Counted from the first letter of the stretch, positions 17,097 through 26,066 are shown. The stretch: 64,000 nucleotides of DNA from Halomonas zincidurans B6 (GCF_000731955.1 NZ_JNCK01000001.1:992001-1056000), one strand, 5' to 3'. Notes: generated by a model not told the origin, from the letters alone. A program made the numbers and translations.

Positions 17097-18461
17097 ATGA
17101 GCGAGCGTAGCGGCCATGAACTCAGTGAATGGTTTCATGCTCATGGCATCACCGAAGTGGAATGCCTGGTCAGCGATCTGACCGGCATCCTCAAGGGCAA
17201 GATCATGCCCGCCGGCAAGTATCTCAACGGCGGCCGGCCGCGGCTGCCCGATTCGATCTTCATCCAGACGGTGACCGGCGGTTATCCCGACGACGAGGAT
17301 ATCCGCTTCTGGAACCCCGCCGAGCGCGACATGCAGCTGGTTCCCGACCCCGGCGCCGTCTACCTGGTGCCATGGGCCGACGATCCCACCGCGCAGATCA
17401 TCCACGACTGCTTCTACCTGACCGGCGAACCGGTCGAGCTGTCGCCGCGCAGCGTGCTCAAGCGCGTGCTGGCACTCTACGAGTCGCGCGGCTGGCGCCC
17501 GGTGGTGGCGCCCGAGGTGGAGTTCTACCTGGTCAAGACCAACACCGACTCCGATTATCCGCTGGAGCCGCCGGTTGGCCGCAGCGGCCGCCAGGAAAGC
17601 AGCCGACAGTCGTTCTCGATCGACGCGGTCAACGAGTTCGATCCGCTGTTCGAGGAGATGTACGACTACTGCGAAGCGATGGACCTGGACCTGGACACCC
17701 TGATTCACGAAGAGGGCGCCGGCCAGATGGAGGTCAACTTCCAGCACGGCGATCCGCTCAAGCTCGCCGACCAGGTGGTGATCTTCAAGCGCACGTTGCG
17801 CGAAGTGGCGCTGCGCCACGGCATGTACGCCACCTTTATGGCCAAGCCGATGGCTCACGAGCCGGGCAGCTCGATGCACGTGCACCAGAGCCTGCTCGAC
17901 ATCAAGTTCGGCGACAATCTGTTCGCCGGCGACGATGGCGAGCCCAGCCGGCTGTTTCATCACTTCCTCGGCGGGCTGCAGGCCTACCTGCCGGCGGCGA
18001 TGCCGTTCTTCGCGCCCAACGTCAATTCCTACCGGCGCCTGGTACGCACCGAAACCAGCGGCTCGGCGCCGGTCAATACCGAATGGGGTTTCGACAACCG
18101 TACCGTGGGCTTGCGCGTGCCGGTGGGCGACGCCGTGGCGACCCGGGTCGAGAACCGTCTGGGCGGCGCCGACTGCAATCCGTATCTGGCGATCGCCGCT
18201 TCGCTGGCCTGCGGCTACCTGGGCATGCTCAGCCAACTCGATCCGCGCCCGCCGATGGTCGGTTCGGCGTGGTCGTCGGGCAGCAAGTTGCCCGACGACA
18301 TCGGCCCGGCGCTGGCCGCGCTGCGCGAATGCAAGCCGTTGGCCGACCTGCTCGGCGAACGCTTCGTCAACAGCTACCTGGCGGTCAAGCGCGCCGAGCA
18401 TGCGGCCTACTTCGGCGTGATCAGTTCCTGGGAACGCGAGCATCTGCTGTTGCGGGTCTGA
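17097..18461 (+). CDS. puuA: Gamma-glutamylpolyamine synthetase, copy 1 (PuuA-like)
   Basis: 454-residue class-I glutamine-synthetase-fold ligase of the PuuA/GlnA3 group. It couples ATP hydrolysis to joining glutamate and a polyamine, the first step of gamma-glutamylated catabolism. The GS metal/ATP blocks are present: EVEFYLV, a GQMEVNFQHGD region, HVHQSLLD, and NSYRRLV with the NRTVGLRVP arginine region. The N-terminal VSDLTGILKGK is the PuuA variant of the GS beta-grasp domain. The ATG follows AAGGA; an in-frame ATG 24 codons earlier has no family match. It lies between the transporter and the second PuuB-like oxidase, which act before and after it. Confidence 0.85.
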   Translation: MSERSGHELSEWFHAHGITEVECLVSDLTGILKGKIMPAGKYLNGGRPRLPDSIFIQTVTGGYPDDEDIRFWNPAERDMQLVPDPGAVYLVPWADDPTAQIIHDCFYLTGEPVELSPRSVLKRVLALYESRGWRPVVAPEVEFYLVKTNTDSDYPLEPPVGRSGRQESSRQSFSIDAVNEFDPLFEEMYDYCEAMDLDLDTLIHEEGAGQMEVNFQHGDPLKLADQVVIFKRTLREVALRHGMYATFMAKPMAHEPGSSMHVHQSLLDIKFGDNLFAGDDGEPSRLFHHFLGGLQAYLPAAMPFFAPNVNSYRRLVRTETSGSAPVNTEWGFDNRTVGLRVPVGDAVATRVENRLGGADCNPYLAIAASLACGYLGMLSQLDPRPPMVGSAWSSGSKLPDDIGPALAALRECKPLADLLGERFVNSYLAVKRAEHAAYFGVISSWEREHLLLRV

Positions 18462-18592
18462 CCCGCTGGATCACTGAGCGAAAGGCGAGGGGCGGCATGA
18501 AGGCGTATCGATTGAGTGGTATAGCACGCAGTCATTAGCAGTCTCCCTGCCTTCGCTTAGAAGCGACCCCGTTTCGTTGGTTGGAGATTTTC

Positions 18593-19882
18593 ATGCAAAC
18601 GACCGATACCCCCCATGTAGCGTCCTACTATGCCGCATCGGCCAACCCCAGCCCGACACGCCCGGCCCTGCAGGGCGAAACTCGGTGCGACGTCTGCGTG
18701 GTCGGGGCCGGCTTCACCGGTATTTCCGCCGCCCTGCACCTGGCCGAGCAAGGCCAGCAGGTGGTGGTGCTCGAGGCGGCGCGGGTCGGTTTCGGCGCCT
18801 CGGGGCGTAACGGCGGACAGCTCGTCAACAGCTACAGCCGCGACATGGACGTCATCGAGGCGCGCTACGGCGAGCAGACAGCGCGGGCGCTGGGCGACAT
18901 GGCCTTCGAGGGCAATTGGATCATCCGCGAGCGCATCGCCCGCTACGACATCGCCTGCGATCTCAAGGACGGCAATCTGTTCGCGGCGTGCAACGCCAAG
19001 CAGATGAAGGCGCTGATCGAGCACAAGGCCCTGTGGGAGCGCTACGGCCATGAGCGACTCGAGCTGCTCGAGGGCCAGGCCTATCGACAGGACATTGGCA
19101 GCGAGCGTTATGTCGGCGCGCTGCTCGACCATTCGGGCGGTCATCTGCATCCGCTCAATCTGGTGCTGGGCCAGGCCGCGGCGCTGGAGTCGCTGGGTGG
19201 GACGATCCACGAGCAGACGCCGGTGGATCGTATCGAGCATGGCGAGCCGGTGCGCTTGCATACCCCTCAGGGGATGGTCGTCGCCGAGCGGGTGGTGCTG
19301 GCCGGCAACGCCTACATGAAAGGCTTGCTGCCGCAGATGGAGGGCAAATCGATGCCCGCCAGCACCCAGATCGTCACCACCGCGCCGCTCGACGCCGTCC
19401 AGGCCGAGGCGATTCTGCCCAGCGACCGTGCGGTGGAAGATTGCAATTACCTGCTCGACTATTACCGGCTGTCCGCCGATCGGCGGCTGATCTACGGCGG
19501 CGGGGTCAGTTACGGCGGTCAGGACCCGGCGAGCATCGAGGGGGCGATCCGCCCCAAGCTGGAAACCACCTTCCCCCAGCTCAAGGGCGTAAAGGTCGAT
19601 TACGCCTGGAGCGGGACCTTCCTGCTGACGCTCAACCGCCTGCCGCAGTTCGGGCGGATCAACAGCAACGTCTATTATGCCCAGGGTTATTCCGGGCATG
19701 GCGTGACCTGCTCGCATCTTGCCGGACGCCTGATCGCCGAGGTCATGGCCGGCCACAGCGAGCGCTTCGATGCCTTTGCCGGCGTGCCGCAATTGCCGTT
19801 CCCCGGTGGCCGCGCGCTGAGCGTGCCGCTGACCACGCTGGGTGCCTGGTACTATCGCATGCGCGACGCGCTGGGTATCTAA
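18593..19882 (+). CDS. puuB: PuuB-like gamma-glutamylpolyamine oxidase, copy 2
   Basis: 429-residue FAD oxidoreductase with VCVVGAGFTGISAALHL, the GFGASGRNGGQLV flavin-binding region and the C-terminal YAQGYSGHGVTCSHLAG. Lying directly after puuA, it is the better candidate for the true gamma-glutamylputrescine oxidase, giving gamma-glutamyl-aminobutyraldehyde for PuuC. The ATG is chosen because GGAG stands six bases before it; a TTG four codons upstream is possible. The 131-base gap before it includes a small palindrome, TCGCTTAGAAGCGA (18553-18566), and no gene. Confidence 0.85.
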   Translation: MQTTDTPHVASYYAASANPSPTRPALQGETRCDVCVVGAGFTGISAALHLAEQGQQVVVLEAARVGFGASGRNGGQLVNSYSRDMDVIEARYGEQTARALGDMAFEGNWIIRERIARYDIACDLKDGNLFAACNAKQMKALIEHKALWERYGHERLELLEGQAYRQDIGSERYVGALLDHSGGHLHPLNLVLGQAAALESLGGTIHEQTPVDRIEHGEPVRLHTPQGMVVAERVVLAGNAYMKGLLPQMEGKSMPASTQIVTTAPLDAVQAEAILPSDRAVEDCNYLLDYYRLSADRRLIYGGGVSYGGQDPASIEGAIRPKLETTFPQLKGVKVDYAWSGTFLLTLNRLPQFGRINSNVYYAQGYSGHGVTCSHLAGRLIAEVMAGHSERFDAFAGVPQLPFPGGRALSVPLTTLGAWYYRMRDALGI

Positions 19883-20121
19883 GGGAGACTGTCGGAATGG
19901 AAACATCGTTCGAAAACTGACTTTTCTTACATTTTGTCATAAACTGTAACCCTCTCTCATCGCTTGAACCCGACGGGTGCAATCGGAAGCCGCCGAACTC
20001 CCGTATACATCGCCTGTGCAGAGCGTCGCTCATCGGATAGCGGCCCAGGCTCGCCAGGAGGCGGGCTCGCGGTCGCCGACAATGGCATCATGCGGATGCA
20101 GCAAAGAGAAAGGAGGCGACT

Positions 20122-20676
20122 ATGAACAAGTCGATCGTCGTAGGCGGCACGCTGGCCGTGCTTGGATTGGGCGGGCTGGCGTTTGGCACCTATCAGATGA
20201 ACGAGGCCCAGTCCGAACCGCAATTCGCCCGGATCACCCAGGTCGATCGGGTCACCGAAACCGTCGAGACGCCTCGCGAGGTCTGCGAAGACGTGGCGGT
20301 GACGCGCCAGCGTCCGGCCAAGGATCCCAACCGCATCGCCGGCACCGCGGTCGGCGCGATCGTCGGTGGCGTGCTGGGCAATCAGGTCGGAGGCGGCAGC
20401 GGCAAGAAGATCGCCACCGCGGCGGGGGCGGTGGCCGGTGGTCTGGCCGGTCGCGAGGTGCAGCAACGCATGCAGCAGGGCGAAACCTACACCACCACCG
20501 AGCAGCGTTGTCGTACGGTTGCCGATAGTCGCGAGAAACTGATCGGCTACGATGTTGAATATCGTGTCGATGGAGAGACCCGTACCGCGCGTCTCGATCA
20601 GGCGCCCGAAGGGGATCGGGTGCCGCTGGTCGACGGTCGAGCGCAATGGCCTGCCGATACCAGCTCCGGATCGTAG
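20122..20676 (+). CDS. Glycine-zipper 2TM envelope protein
   Basis: 184 residues. An N-terminal hydrophobic segment (VVGGTLAVLGLGGLAFG) acts as a signal anchor. A central glycine-zipper hairpin follows (GTAVGAIVGGVLGNQVGGG, AAGAVAGGLAGREVQ), as in the SlyB/Rick-17kDa antigen family. Two cysteines flank it (CEDVAV and QRCRTV), a pattern that could form a disulfide. No lipobox is present at the N-terminus. The function of such proteins is usually envelope stress or integrity; nothing ties it to polyamines except position. The 239-base region upstream holds no other gene. Confidence 0.75.
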   Translation: MNKSIVVGGTLAVLGLGGLAFGTYQMNEAQSEPQFARITQVDRVTETVETPREVCEDVAVTRQRPAKDPNRIAGTAVGAIVGGVLGNQVGGGSGKKIATAAGAVAGGLAGREVQQRMQQGETYTTTEQRCRTVADSREKLIGYDVEYRVDGETRTARLDQAPEGDRVPLVDGRAQWPADTSSGS

Positions 20677-20695
20677 CGCCCCATCGCGCTGAATG

Positions 20696-20726
20696 AACGA
20701 GGCCCTGCCAATGGCGGGGCCTCGTT
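20696..20726. terminator. Bidirectional rho-independent-type terminator
   Basis: Stem AACGAGGCCC / GGGCCTCGTT (10 bp) with an 11-base loop lies between the convergent glycine-zipper gene and the second puuA. The A/T ends of the arms give short U-containing tails in both directions. Confidence 0.75.
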
Positions 20727-20736
20727 CTGTCGGGGC

Positions 20737-22116
20737 TCAGACGTGGCGCAGATACCAGTCGTATTCCAGAGTACTGACGGTACGCATCGTCTCGGCGCGT
20801 TCGGCGAGCCGGTTGGCGAGAAACACGTGATGGAAGTCGCGGCCCAGGATTTCGGCCAGCACGTCGTTCTCGGCGAACAGGTCGAGCGCGCGTTGCCAGC
20901 TGTTGGTCAGCGTCGGTTCGAGTTGTTCGTAGGCGTTGCCCTCGATCGGCGGCGGCGCCATGAGCTCGTTGCTCAGGCCATGCAGGACCGAGGCGAGTAG
21001 CGTCGCCAGCAGCAGGTAAGGGTTGGCGTCGGCGCCGGCGACCCGATGCTCGATGCGTCGCGCGGCGTTGTGCCCCGAAGGGATGCGCACCGCCACCGAG
21101 CGGTTGTCGTAGCCCCAGGAGGGGGCCATGGGCACGTACAGGCCGGCCTGAAAGCGACGATAGGAATTCAGGTTGGGGGCGAAGATCGCCATCGACGCCG
21201 GCATCAGTTCGAGCACTCCGGCGATCGCTTGGCGCAGTGCCGGGGTGCCGAGTGGATCCTCGTCGGTACTGGCGAAGACATTGTTGCCGGTCTCGTCGAG
21301 CAGGCTGATGTGTACATGGGCGCCGCTGCCGGCCTCGTCGCCGTAGGGCTTGGCCATGAACGTGGCCTCGAAGCCGTGGTTGAGCGCCACGCCCTTGATC
21401 AGCCGCTTGAGCAGCACGGCGCTGTCGCCGGCACGCAGGGCGTCGTTGCAGTGGATCAGGTTGATCTCGAACTGGCCCGGTGCGCATTCCTTGAGTGCGG
21501 TGTCCAGCGGCAGCGCCTGCTCGGCGGCGGCCTGCTGGATTTCCTCGAGGAAATCGGCATATTCGTCGAGTTCGTTGATCGAATAGAGCTGGCTCTGGGT
21601 GGCCCGCTCGCCGGTGCCGGGCGAACGCGGCGGCTGGGCCAGGCCCAGGTCGTCGCGGCGCCGGTCGACCAGGTAGAATTCCAGTTCCATTGCCACCACC
21701 GGCGTCAATCCGCGGGCCGTAAAGCGCTCGAGAACGTGCCTCAGTACCTGACGAGGGTCGGCGAAGAACGGGCTGCCGTCGATCTCTTCCATGGTCATCA
21801 GCAGTTGCGCCTGGCGGCCTTCGCGCAGCCAGGGGGTCGGGTGCAGCGAGCCGGCAATCGGACGGCAGACCCGGTCGCTGTCGCCGCTGGAAAGCCCCAA
21901 CCCGGTTTCCTCGATGGTATTGCCGTTGATATCCAGCGCGAACAACGAGGCAGGCAGGTTGATGCCGTTACGATACGCCTTGATCAGGTTGTCGCGTGGG
22001 ATGCGTTTGCCACGCAGAACGCCATTCAGGTCGCTGATCAGCAGATCGAAGCTTTCGATGTCCGGGTGATATTCGAGAAAGCTCCGGGCTTCGGCCTGGG
22101 CGGATGCGGACGTCAT
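20737..22116 (-). CDS. Gamma-glutamylpolyamine synthetase, copy 2 (PuuA/SpuI-like)
   Basis: 459-residue GS-fold ligase, paralogous to the copy near the transporter but clearly diverged. The beta-grasp block reads LISDLNGVLRGKR; the catalytic domain has MELEFYLVDRR, GQFEINLIHC, HVHISLLDETG, NSYRRFQAG and NRSVAVRIPSG. The N-terminus (FLEYHPDIESFDLLISD) resembles the Pseudomonas SpuI/SpuB polyamine ligases. It stands alone on the minus strand, divergent from the aminotransferase operon, and so may be co-regulated from the shared 266-base region. The exact amine acceptor is unknown. Confidence 0.82.
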   Translation of the reverse strand: MTSASAQAEARSFLEYHPDIESFDLLISDLNGVLRGKRIPRDNLIKAYRNGINLPASLFALDINGNTIEETGLGLSSGDSDRVCRPIAGSLHPTPWLREGRQAQLLMTMEEIDGSPFFADPRQVLRHVLERFTARGLTPVVAMELEFYLVDRRRDDLGLAQPPRSPGTGERATQSQLYSINELDEYADFLEEIQQAAAEQALPLDTALKECAPGQFEINLIHCNDALRAGDSAVLLKRLIKGVALNHGFEATFMAKPYGDEAGSGAHVHISLLDETGNNVFASTDEDPLGTPALRQAIAGVLELMPASMAIFAPNLNSYRRFQAGLYVPMAPSWGYDNRSVAVRIPSGHNAARRIEHRVAGADANPYLLLATLLASVLHGLSNELMAPPPIEGNAYEQLEPTLTNSWQRALDLFAENDVLAEILGRDFHHVFLANRLAERAETMRTVSTLEYDWYLRHV

Positions 22117-22294
22117 GAGGCGATACCTTTGTGCTGATGGTTGTTGTCCATGATGCTCATCTTTCCGTCGGGCACGGGTGTTGTCAAATTTTTTACGCCT
22201 TTTCCGCGCCAGGAAGTGCTCACGCCTCCTCTGCTAACGGGTTTTTGCCTTTTAATGGGGGTTTTTCAGTAATGATTAAAAAAGCCCGGGTGCC

Positions 22295-22323
22295 TTGGCA
22301 ATCGTTTTCAATGGCATTATGTT
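22295..22323 (+). promoter_or_regulatory. Predicted promoter of the aminotransferase-dehydrogenase operon
   Basis: TTGGCA (5/6 to -35) is 17 bases from TATGTT (4/6 to -10), about 60 bases upstream of the aminotransferase ATG. The -10 lies inside the palindrome listed next, a typical repressor geometry. Confidence 0.5.
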
Positions 22324-22336
22324 GATTAAAACATAA
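22317..22336. promoter_or_regulatory. Palindromic operator candidate
   Basis: TTATGTT-GATTAA-AACATAA is a perfect 7-bp inverted repeat overlapping the -10. GATTAAAA inside it recurs 50 bases upstream (22274-22281), and TTTTAAT at 22251 mirrors ATTAAAA at 22275. The local PuuR-like repressor is the obvious candidate binder, but no contact can be shown from sequence. Confidence 0.45.
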
Positions 22337-22382
22337 CACGCGAGCCGCGCTGACTATCAAAGGAGCTCACCAGGAGAAGCCC

Positions 22383-23789
22383 ATGATAAGCCCGAGTACA
22401 CGCGAACTGCAGGCGCTGGATCGCGCGCATCACCTGCATCCTTTCACCGACTTCAAGGCGCTGGGCGAAGAAGGCAGCCGCATCGTCACCCATGCCGAGG
22501 GTGTCTACATCCATGACAGCGAGGGCAATCGTATCCTCGACGGCATGGCCGGATTGTGGTGCGTCAACCTGGGCTATGGACGCGATGAGCTGGTCGACGC
22601 CGCCACGGCCCAGTTACGCGAACTGCCGTACTACAACAATTTCTTCAAGACCACGCATCCGCCGGCGGTGCGTCTTGCCGAGCAGCTTTGCCGGCTGGCG
22701 CCGGCCCACATCAACCGGGTGTTCTTCACCGGCTCCGGCTCCGAGGCCAACGACACCGTGCTGCGCATGGTGCGCCGCTACTGGGCGCTCAAGGGCAAGC
22801 CCGAGAAGCATATCGTCATCGCCCGCGAGAATGCCTACCACGGCTCCACCGTGGCCGGCATGAGCCTGGGGGGCATGGCGCCGATGCACGGCCAGGGCGG
22901 CCCGTGCGTGCCGGGCATCGAACACATCCGGCAACCCTATTGGTTTGGAGAGGGGCGCTTCAGCCAAGGGCGCGACCAGTCGCCGGCGGCGTTCGGGCGG
23001 GCCTGCGCCCAGGTCCTCGAGCAGCGCATCCAGGCGCTGGGCGAGGACAACGTGGCGGCGTTCATTGCCGAACCGGTGCAGGGCGCGGGCGGTGCGATCA
23101 TTCCACCGCAAAGCTACTGGCCGGCGGTCAAGGCGGTGCTGGCCAAGTACGACATTCTGCTGGTGGCGGACGAGGTGATCTGCGGCTTTGGCCGGCTGGG
23201 CGAATGGTTCGGCAGTCAATACTACGGACTCGAGCCCGACCTGATGTCGATCGCCAAGGGGTTGTCGTCGGGCTACCTGCCGATCGGCGGGGGGCTGGTT
23301 GGCGACCGCGTCGCCGAGACGCTGATCGACGAGGGCGGCGAGTTCTTCCATGGCTTCACCTACTCCGGCCATCCGGCCTGCGCCGCGGTGGCGCTGAGGA
23401 ATCTCGAGCTGATGGAAGCGGAGAACGTCGTCGCGCGGGTGCGGGACGAATTGGGCCCCTACCTGGCCCGACGCTGGGCCGAACTGGGCGAGCATTCGAT
23501 CGTCGGCGAAGCGCGCAGCCTGGGGTTGATCGGCGCGCTGGAGCTGGTTGCCGACAAGGCCAGCGGCGAGCGCTTTGCCAGAACGCTTGCGGCGGGCAAC
23601 CTGTGTCGCGACCTGTGCTTCCAGAACGGTCTGGTGATGCGCTCGGTAGGCGATACCATGATCATCTCGCCGCCGCTGGTCATCCGCCATGAACAGATCG
23701 ACGAGCTGGTCGCGCTGGCGCGTCGCGCCCTGGACGAAACCGCGCGTCGCCTGAATACCAATACGACTGTAAGGGAGACAAGAACATGA
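22383..23789 (+). CDS. spuC: Polyamine:pyruvate aminotransferase (SpuC-like)
   Basis: 468-residue class-III, PLP-dependent omega-aminotransferase. The PLP lysine is Lys292 in LMSIAKGLSSGY. GSGSEANDTVLRM binds the phosphate and LLVADEVICGFGR carries the conserved Asp. The start HHLHPFTDFKALGEEG and the whole length fit SpuC/putrescine-pyruvate transaminases rather than E. coli PuuE or PatA. The product would be 4-aminobutanal (or its spermidine equivalent), passed to the overlapping dehydrogenase. A strong AGGAG site precedes the ATG. Confidence 0.86.
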   Translation: MISPSTRELQALDRAHHLHPFTDFKALGEEGSRIVTHAEGVYIHDSEGNRILDGMAGLWCVNLGYGRDELVDAATAQLRELPYYNNFFKTTHPPAVRLAEQLCRLAPAHINRVFFTGSGSEANDTVLRMVRRYWALKGKPEKHIVIARENAYHGSTVAGMSLGGMAPMHGQGGPCVPGIEHIRQPYWFGEGRFSQGRDQSPAAFGRACAQVLEQRIQALGEDNVAAFIAEPVQGAGGAIIPPQSYWPAVKAVLAKYDILLVADEVICGFGRLGEWFGSQYYGLEPDLMSIAKGLSSGYLPIGGGLVGDRVAETLIDEGGEFFHGFTYSGHPACAAVALRNLELMEAENVVARVRDELGPYLARRWAELGEHSIVGEARSLGLIGALELVADKASGERFARTLAAGNLCRDLCFQNGLVMRSVGDTMIISPPLVIRHEQIDELVALARRALDETARRLNTNTTVRETRT

Positions 23790-25285
23790 GCGCCAACTTG
23801 ACCCACGCCGACTGGCAGCGTCTCGCCGGCGAGCTGAGCTTCGAGACCCGCGCCTATATCGGCGACGCCTTCGTCGAGGCCGCCAGCGGCGAAACCTTCG
23901 AAGCGATCAACCCGGCCACCGGCCAGCGACTGGCCCGGGTCGCCAGCTGCGATGCCGCCGATGTCGAGGCCGCGGTGGGCCATGCCCGCGCGGCCTTCAA
24001 TCGTGGCGACTGGTCGCGGCTGGCCCCGGGGGCGCGCAAGCAGGCCATGCTGCGCCTGGCCGCGCTGATGGAAATGCACATCAACGAGCTGGCATTGCTC
24101 GACACCCTGGACATGGGCAAGCCGATCGGCAGCTCGCTGGGCGACATGGCCGGGGCGATCGGCTGCATCCGCTACAACGCCGAGACCATCGACAAGCTGT
24201 ATGGCGAGGTCGCGCCCACCGGCGAGGAGAGCCTGGGCCTGGTGCTGCGCGAGCCGCTCGGGGTGGTCGGCTCGATCGTGCCGTGGAATTTTCCGTTGAT
24301 GATGACCGCCTGGAAGATCGGTCCGGCATTGGCCGCCGGCAACAGCGTGATCCTCAAGCCTTCCGAGAAGTCGCCGCTGTCCGCGCTGCGTCTCGCCCGG
24401 CTGGCCCAGGAAGCCGGTCTGCCGGCGGGTGTGTTCCAGGTGCTGCCGGGGTTCGGCCATACCGCCGGCAAGGCGTTGGCACTGTCGATGGACGTCGACT
24501 GCCTGTCGTTCACCGGTTCCACCGGGGTCGGCAAGCAATTGATGCAGTACGCCGGCCAGTCGAATCTCAAGCGTGTGTATCTCGAATGCGGCGGCAAGAG
24601 CCCCAACCTGGTGTTCGCCGACTGCCGGGATCTCGATGCCGTGGCCCGTCATGCCGCCGAGGCGATCTTCCACAACCAGGGCGAGGTGTGCATCGCCGGT
24701 TCGCGGCTGCTGGTCGAGAACTCGATTCGCGAGGCGTTCGTCGAGCGCGTGCTGGCGCATGCCGAGACCATGCAGCCCGGCGATCCGCTCGACCCGGCGA
24801 GCTTCATGGGCGCCATCGTCGACGCGACCCAGCACGCGCGCATCCTCGATTACATCCGCCAGGGCGTGGCCGAGGGCGCGAACCTGCGCACCGGCGGCCA
24901 GGCGGTGAGCCCGGTCGCCGGCGGGCTGTTCGTCGCGCCGACCGTCTTCGACAACGTCACTCCGCAGATGGCCATCGGCCGCGAGGAGGTGTTCGGCCCG
25001 GTGCTGGCGGTGTTCGGCTTCGACAGCGAGGAGCAGGCCGTGGCGCTGGCCAACGACAGCGAGTACGGGCTGGCCGCCGGGCTGTGGAGCCAGGACATCG
25101 ATCGCATCATGCGGGTCTCGCGGCGGCTGCATTCCGGCCAGGTGTTCGTCAACAACTGGGCCGGCGGTGACATGACGGTACCGTTCGGCGGCGTCAAGCA
25201 GTCCGGCAACGGGCGCGACAAGTCGCACCACAGCCTGGCGGAGTATTCCGAGCTCAAGACGGTGTGGATGTCGCTGGCGACCTGA
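23786..25285 (+). CDS. puuC: Aldehyde dehydrogenase, PuuC/KauB type
   Basis: 499-residue NAD(P)-dependent aldehyde dehydrogenase. The catalytic Cys302 lies in NQGEVCIAGSRLLV; the catalytic Glu lies in LECGGKSPNL. FTGSTGVGKQL is the cofactor-binding turn, and PWNFPLMMTAWKIGPALA is the usual ALDH block. It probably oxidises gamma-glutamyl-aminobutyraldehyde or 4-aminobutanal to the acid. Its ATG overlaps the aminotransferase TGA by four bases, so the two enzymes are made together. Confidence 0.88.
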   Translation: MSANLTHADWQRLAGELSFETRAYIGDAFVEAASGETFEAINPATGQRLARVASCDAADVEAAVGHARAAFNRGDWSRLAPGARKQAMLRLAALMEMHINELALLDTLDMGKPIGSSLGDMAGAIGCIRYNAETIDKLYGEVAPTGEESLGLVLREPLGVVGSIVPWNFPLMMTAWKIGPALAAGNSVILKPSEKSPLSALRLARLAQEAGLPAGVFQVLPGFGHTAGKALALSMDVDCLSFTGSTGVGKQLMQYAGQSNLKRVYLECGGKSPNLVFADCRDLDAVARHAAEAIFHNQGEVCIAGSRLLVENSIREAFVERVLAHAETMQPGDPLDPASFMGAIVDATQHARILDYIRQGVAEGANLRTGGQAVSPVAGGLFVAPTVFDNVTPQMAIGREEVFGPVLAVFGFDSEEQAVALANDSEYGLAAGLWSQDIDRIMRVSRRLHSGQVFVNNWAGGDMTVPFGGVKQSGNGRDKSHHSLAEYSELKTVWMSLAT

Positions 25286-25315
25286 CGCCGGGCGGTCCTG
25301 GCGCGCCGAGGCTTT

Positions 25316-25444
25316 GTCCGAAAAGTGCCTGCGCTCGACCATGCGGCGTTAAAAATAGGCTCAAAGTACTCATTTACAACCCGTAAACTCCGCCTTTTCG
25401 CCCATTTTTGCCTTGCCTGGCCATCGCTCGTCGACTTTTCAGAC
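25316..25444. repeat. Long-hairpin intergenic repeat, copy A
   Basis: About 110 bases here (25325-25434) match the element at 39645-39755. The copy can fold into one long hairpin. The ends GTCCGAAAAGT / ACTTTTCAGAC pair at 10 of 11 positions. GACCATGC pairs with the TTGCCTGGCC side; GGC (25345-25347) pairs with GCC (25410-25412); AAAAATAGG pairs with CCCATTTTT; and an apical TTTAC-AACCC-GTAAA hairpin caps it. It fills the gap between the convergent puuC and puuR. Confidence 0.75.
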
Positions 25445-25449
25445 GAAGT

Positions 25450-26001
25450 CTAGAAGGTGCGCGCCGGGGTGCAGCAACTGACCAGCCGGCAGGGCGTCGA
25501 GCCGGGATTGCGGAAGCGGTGGGGCAACTGGGTATTGAAGTAATAGGCCTCGCCGGGGCCCAGTACCCGGGTGTCGATACCGATGGTGATCTCGATTTCG
25601 CCTTCGAGCACCACGCCGGCTTCCTCGCCGCGGTGGGTGATCATCTCGCGGCCGGTGTCGGCGCCCGCCGGGTAGGTCTCGATCATGAACGACAGGCCGC
25701 GGGTCTGATGATTGGCGCCGACCAGCTTGTAGATCACCTCGCCGCTGCCGATGTCGGTGAGTTCGTCGGCCGAATAGAAGACCTGATCACGGCTTTCCAG
25801 GTCGAGGGTGAAGAAATCGCCGACGCTGATCGGGATGGCGTCGAGGATCTTCTTCAACGAGCTGACCGAGGGGCTGACCTTGCCCTGTTCGATCAGCGAC
25901 AGGCTCGAGTGGGTGACGCCGCAGCGCTTGGCCAGCTCGCGCTGGGAGATACCGCGCAGGGTGCGCAGCGAGCGCAGGCGTGGGCCGACATCGTCTGACA
26001 T
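25450..26001 (-). CDS. puuR: PuuR-like transcriptional repressor (HTH plus cupin)
   Basis: 183 residues, against 185 for E. coli PuuR. An N-terminal XRE-type HTH (GISQRELAKRCGVTHSSLSLIEQGKVSPS) and a C-terminal cupin domain (EMITHRGEEAGVVLEGEIEI, YYFNTQLPHRFRN) line up throughout, ending in TPARTF like the E. coli TPTTF tail. PuuR represses puu genes until putrescine binds. It is convergent with puuC, and the palindrome upstream of the aminotransferase is its likely site. The ATG giving MSDDVGPRLR is preferred over one 23 codons upstream. Confidence 0.86.
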   Translation of the reverse strand: MSDDVGPRLRSLRTLRGISQRELAKRCGVTHSSLSLIEQGKVSPSVSSLKKILDAIPISVGDFFTLDLESRDQVFYSADELTDIGSGEVIYKLVGANHQTRGLSFMIETYPAGADTGREMITHRGEEAGVVLEGEIEITIGIDTRVLGPGEAYYFNTQLPHRFRNPGSTPCRLVSCCTPARTF

Positions 26002-26066
26002 CGCGAGGGGTTCCTTGTGCGCCTTGTGCGATCGCGCCGGCAGCTTGCCCGCCGGCGCGATGGTCT

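Noticed and set aside
18498..18538. Possible tiny peptide before the second PuuB-like gene
   Set aside because: Only 13 codons, no ribosome site, and no conserved feature.
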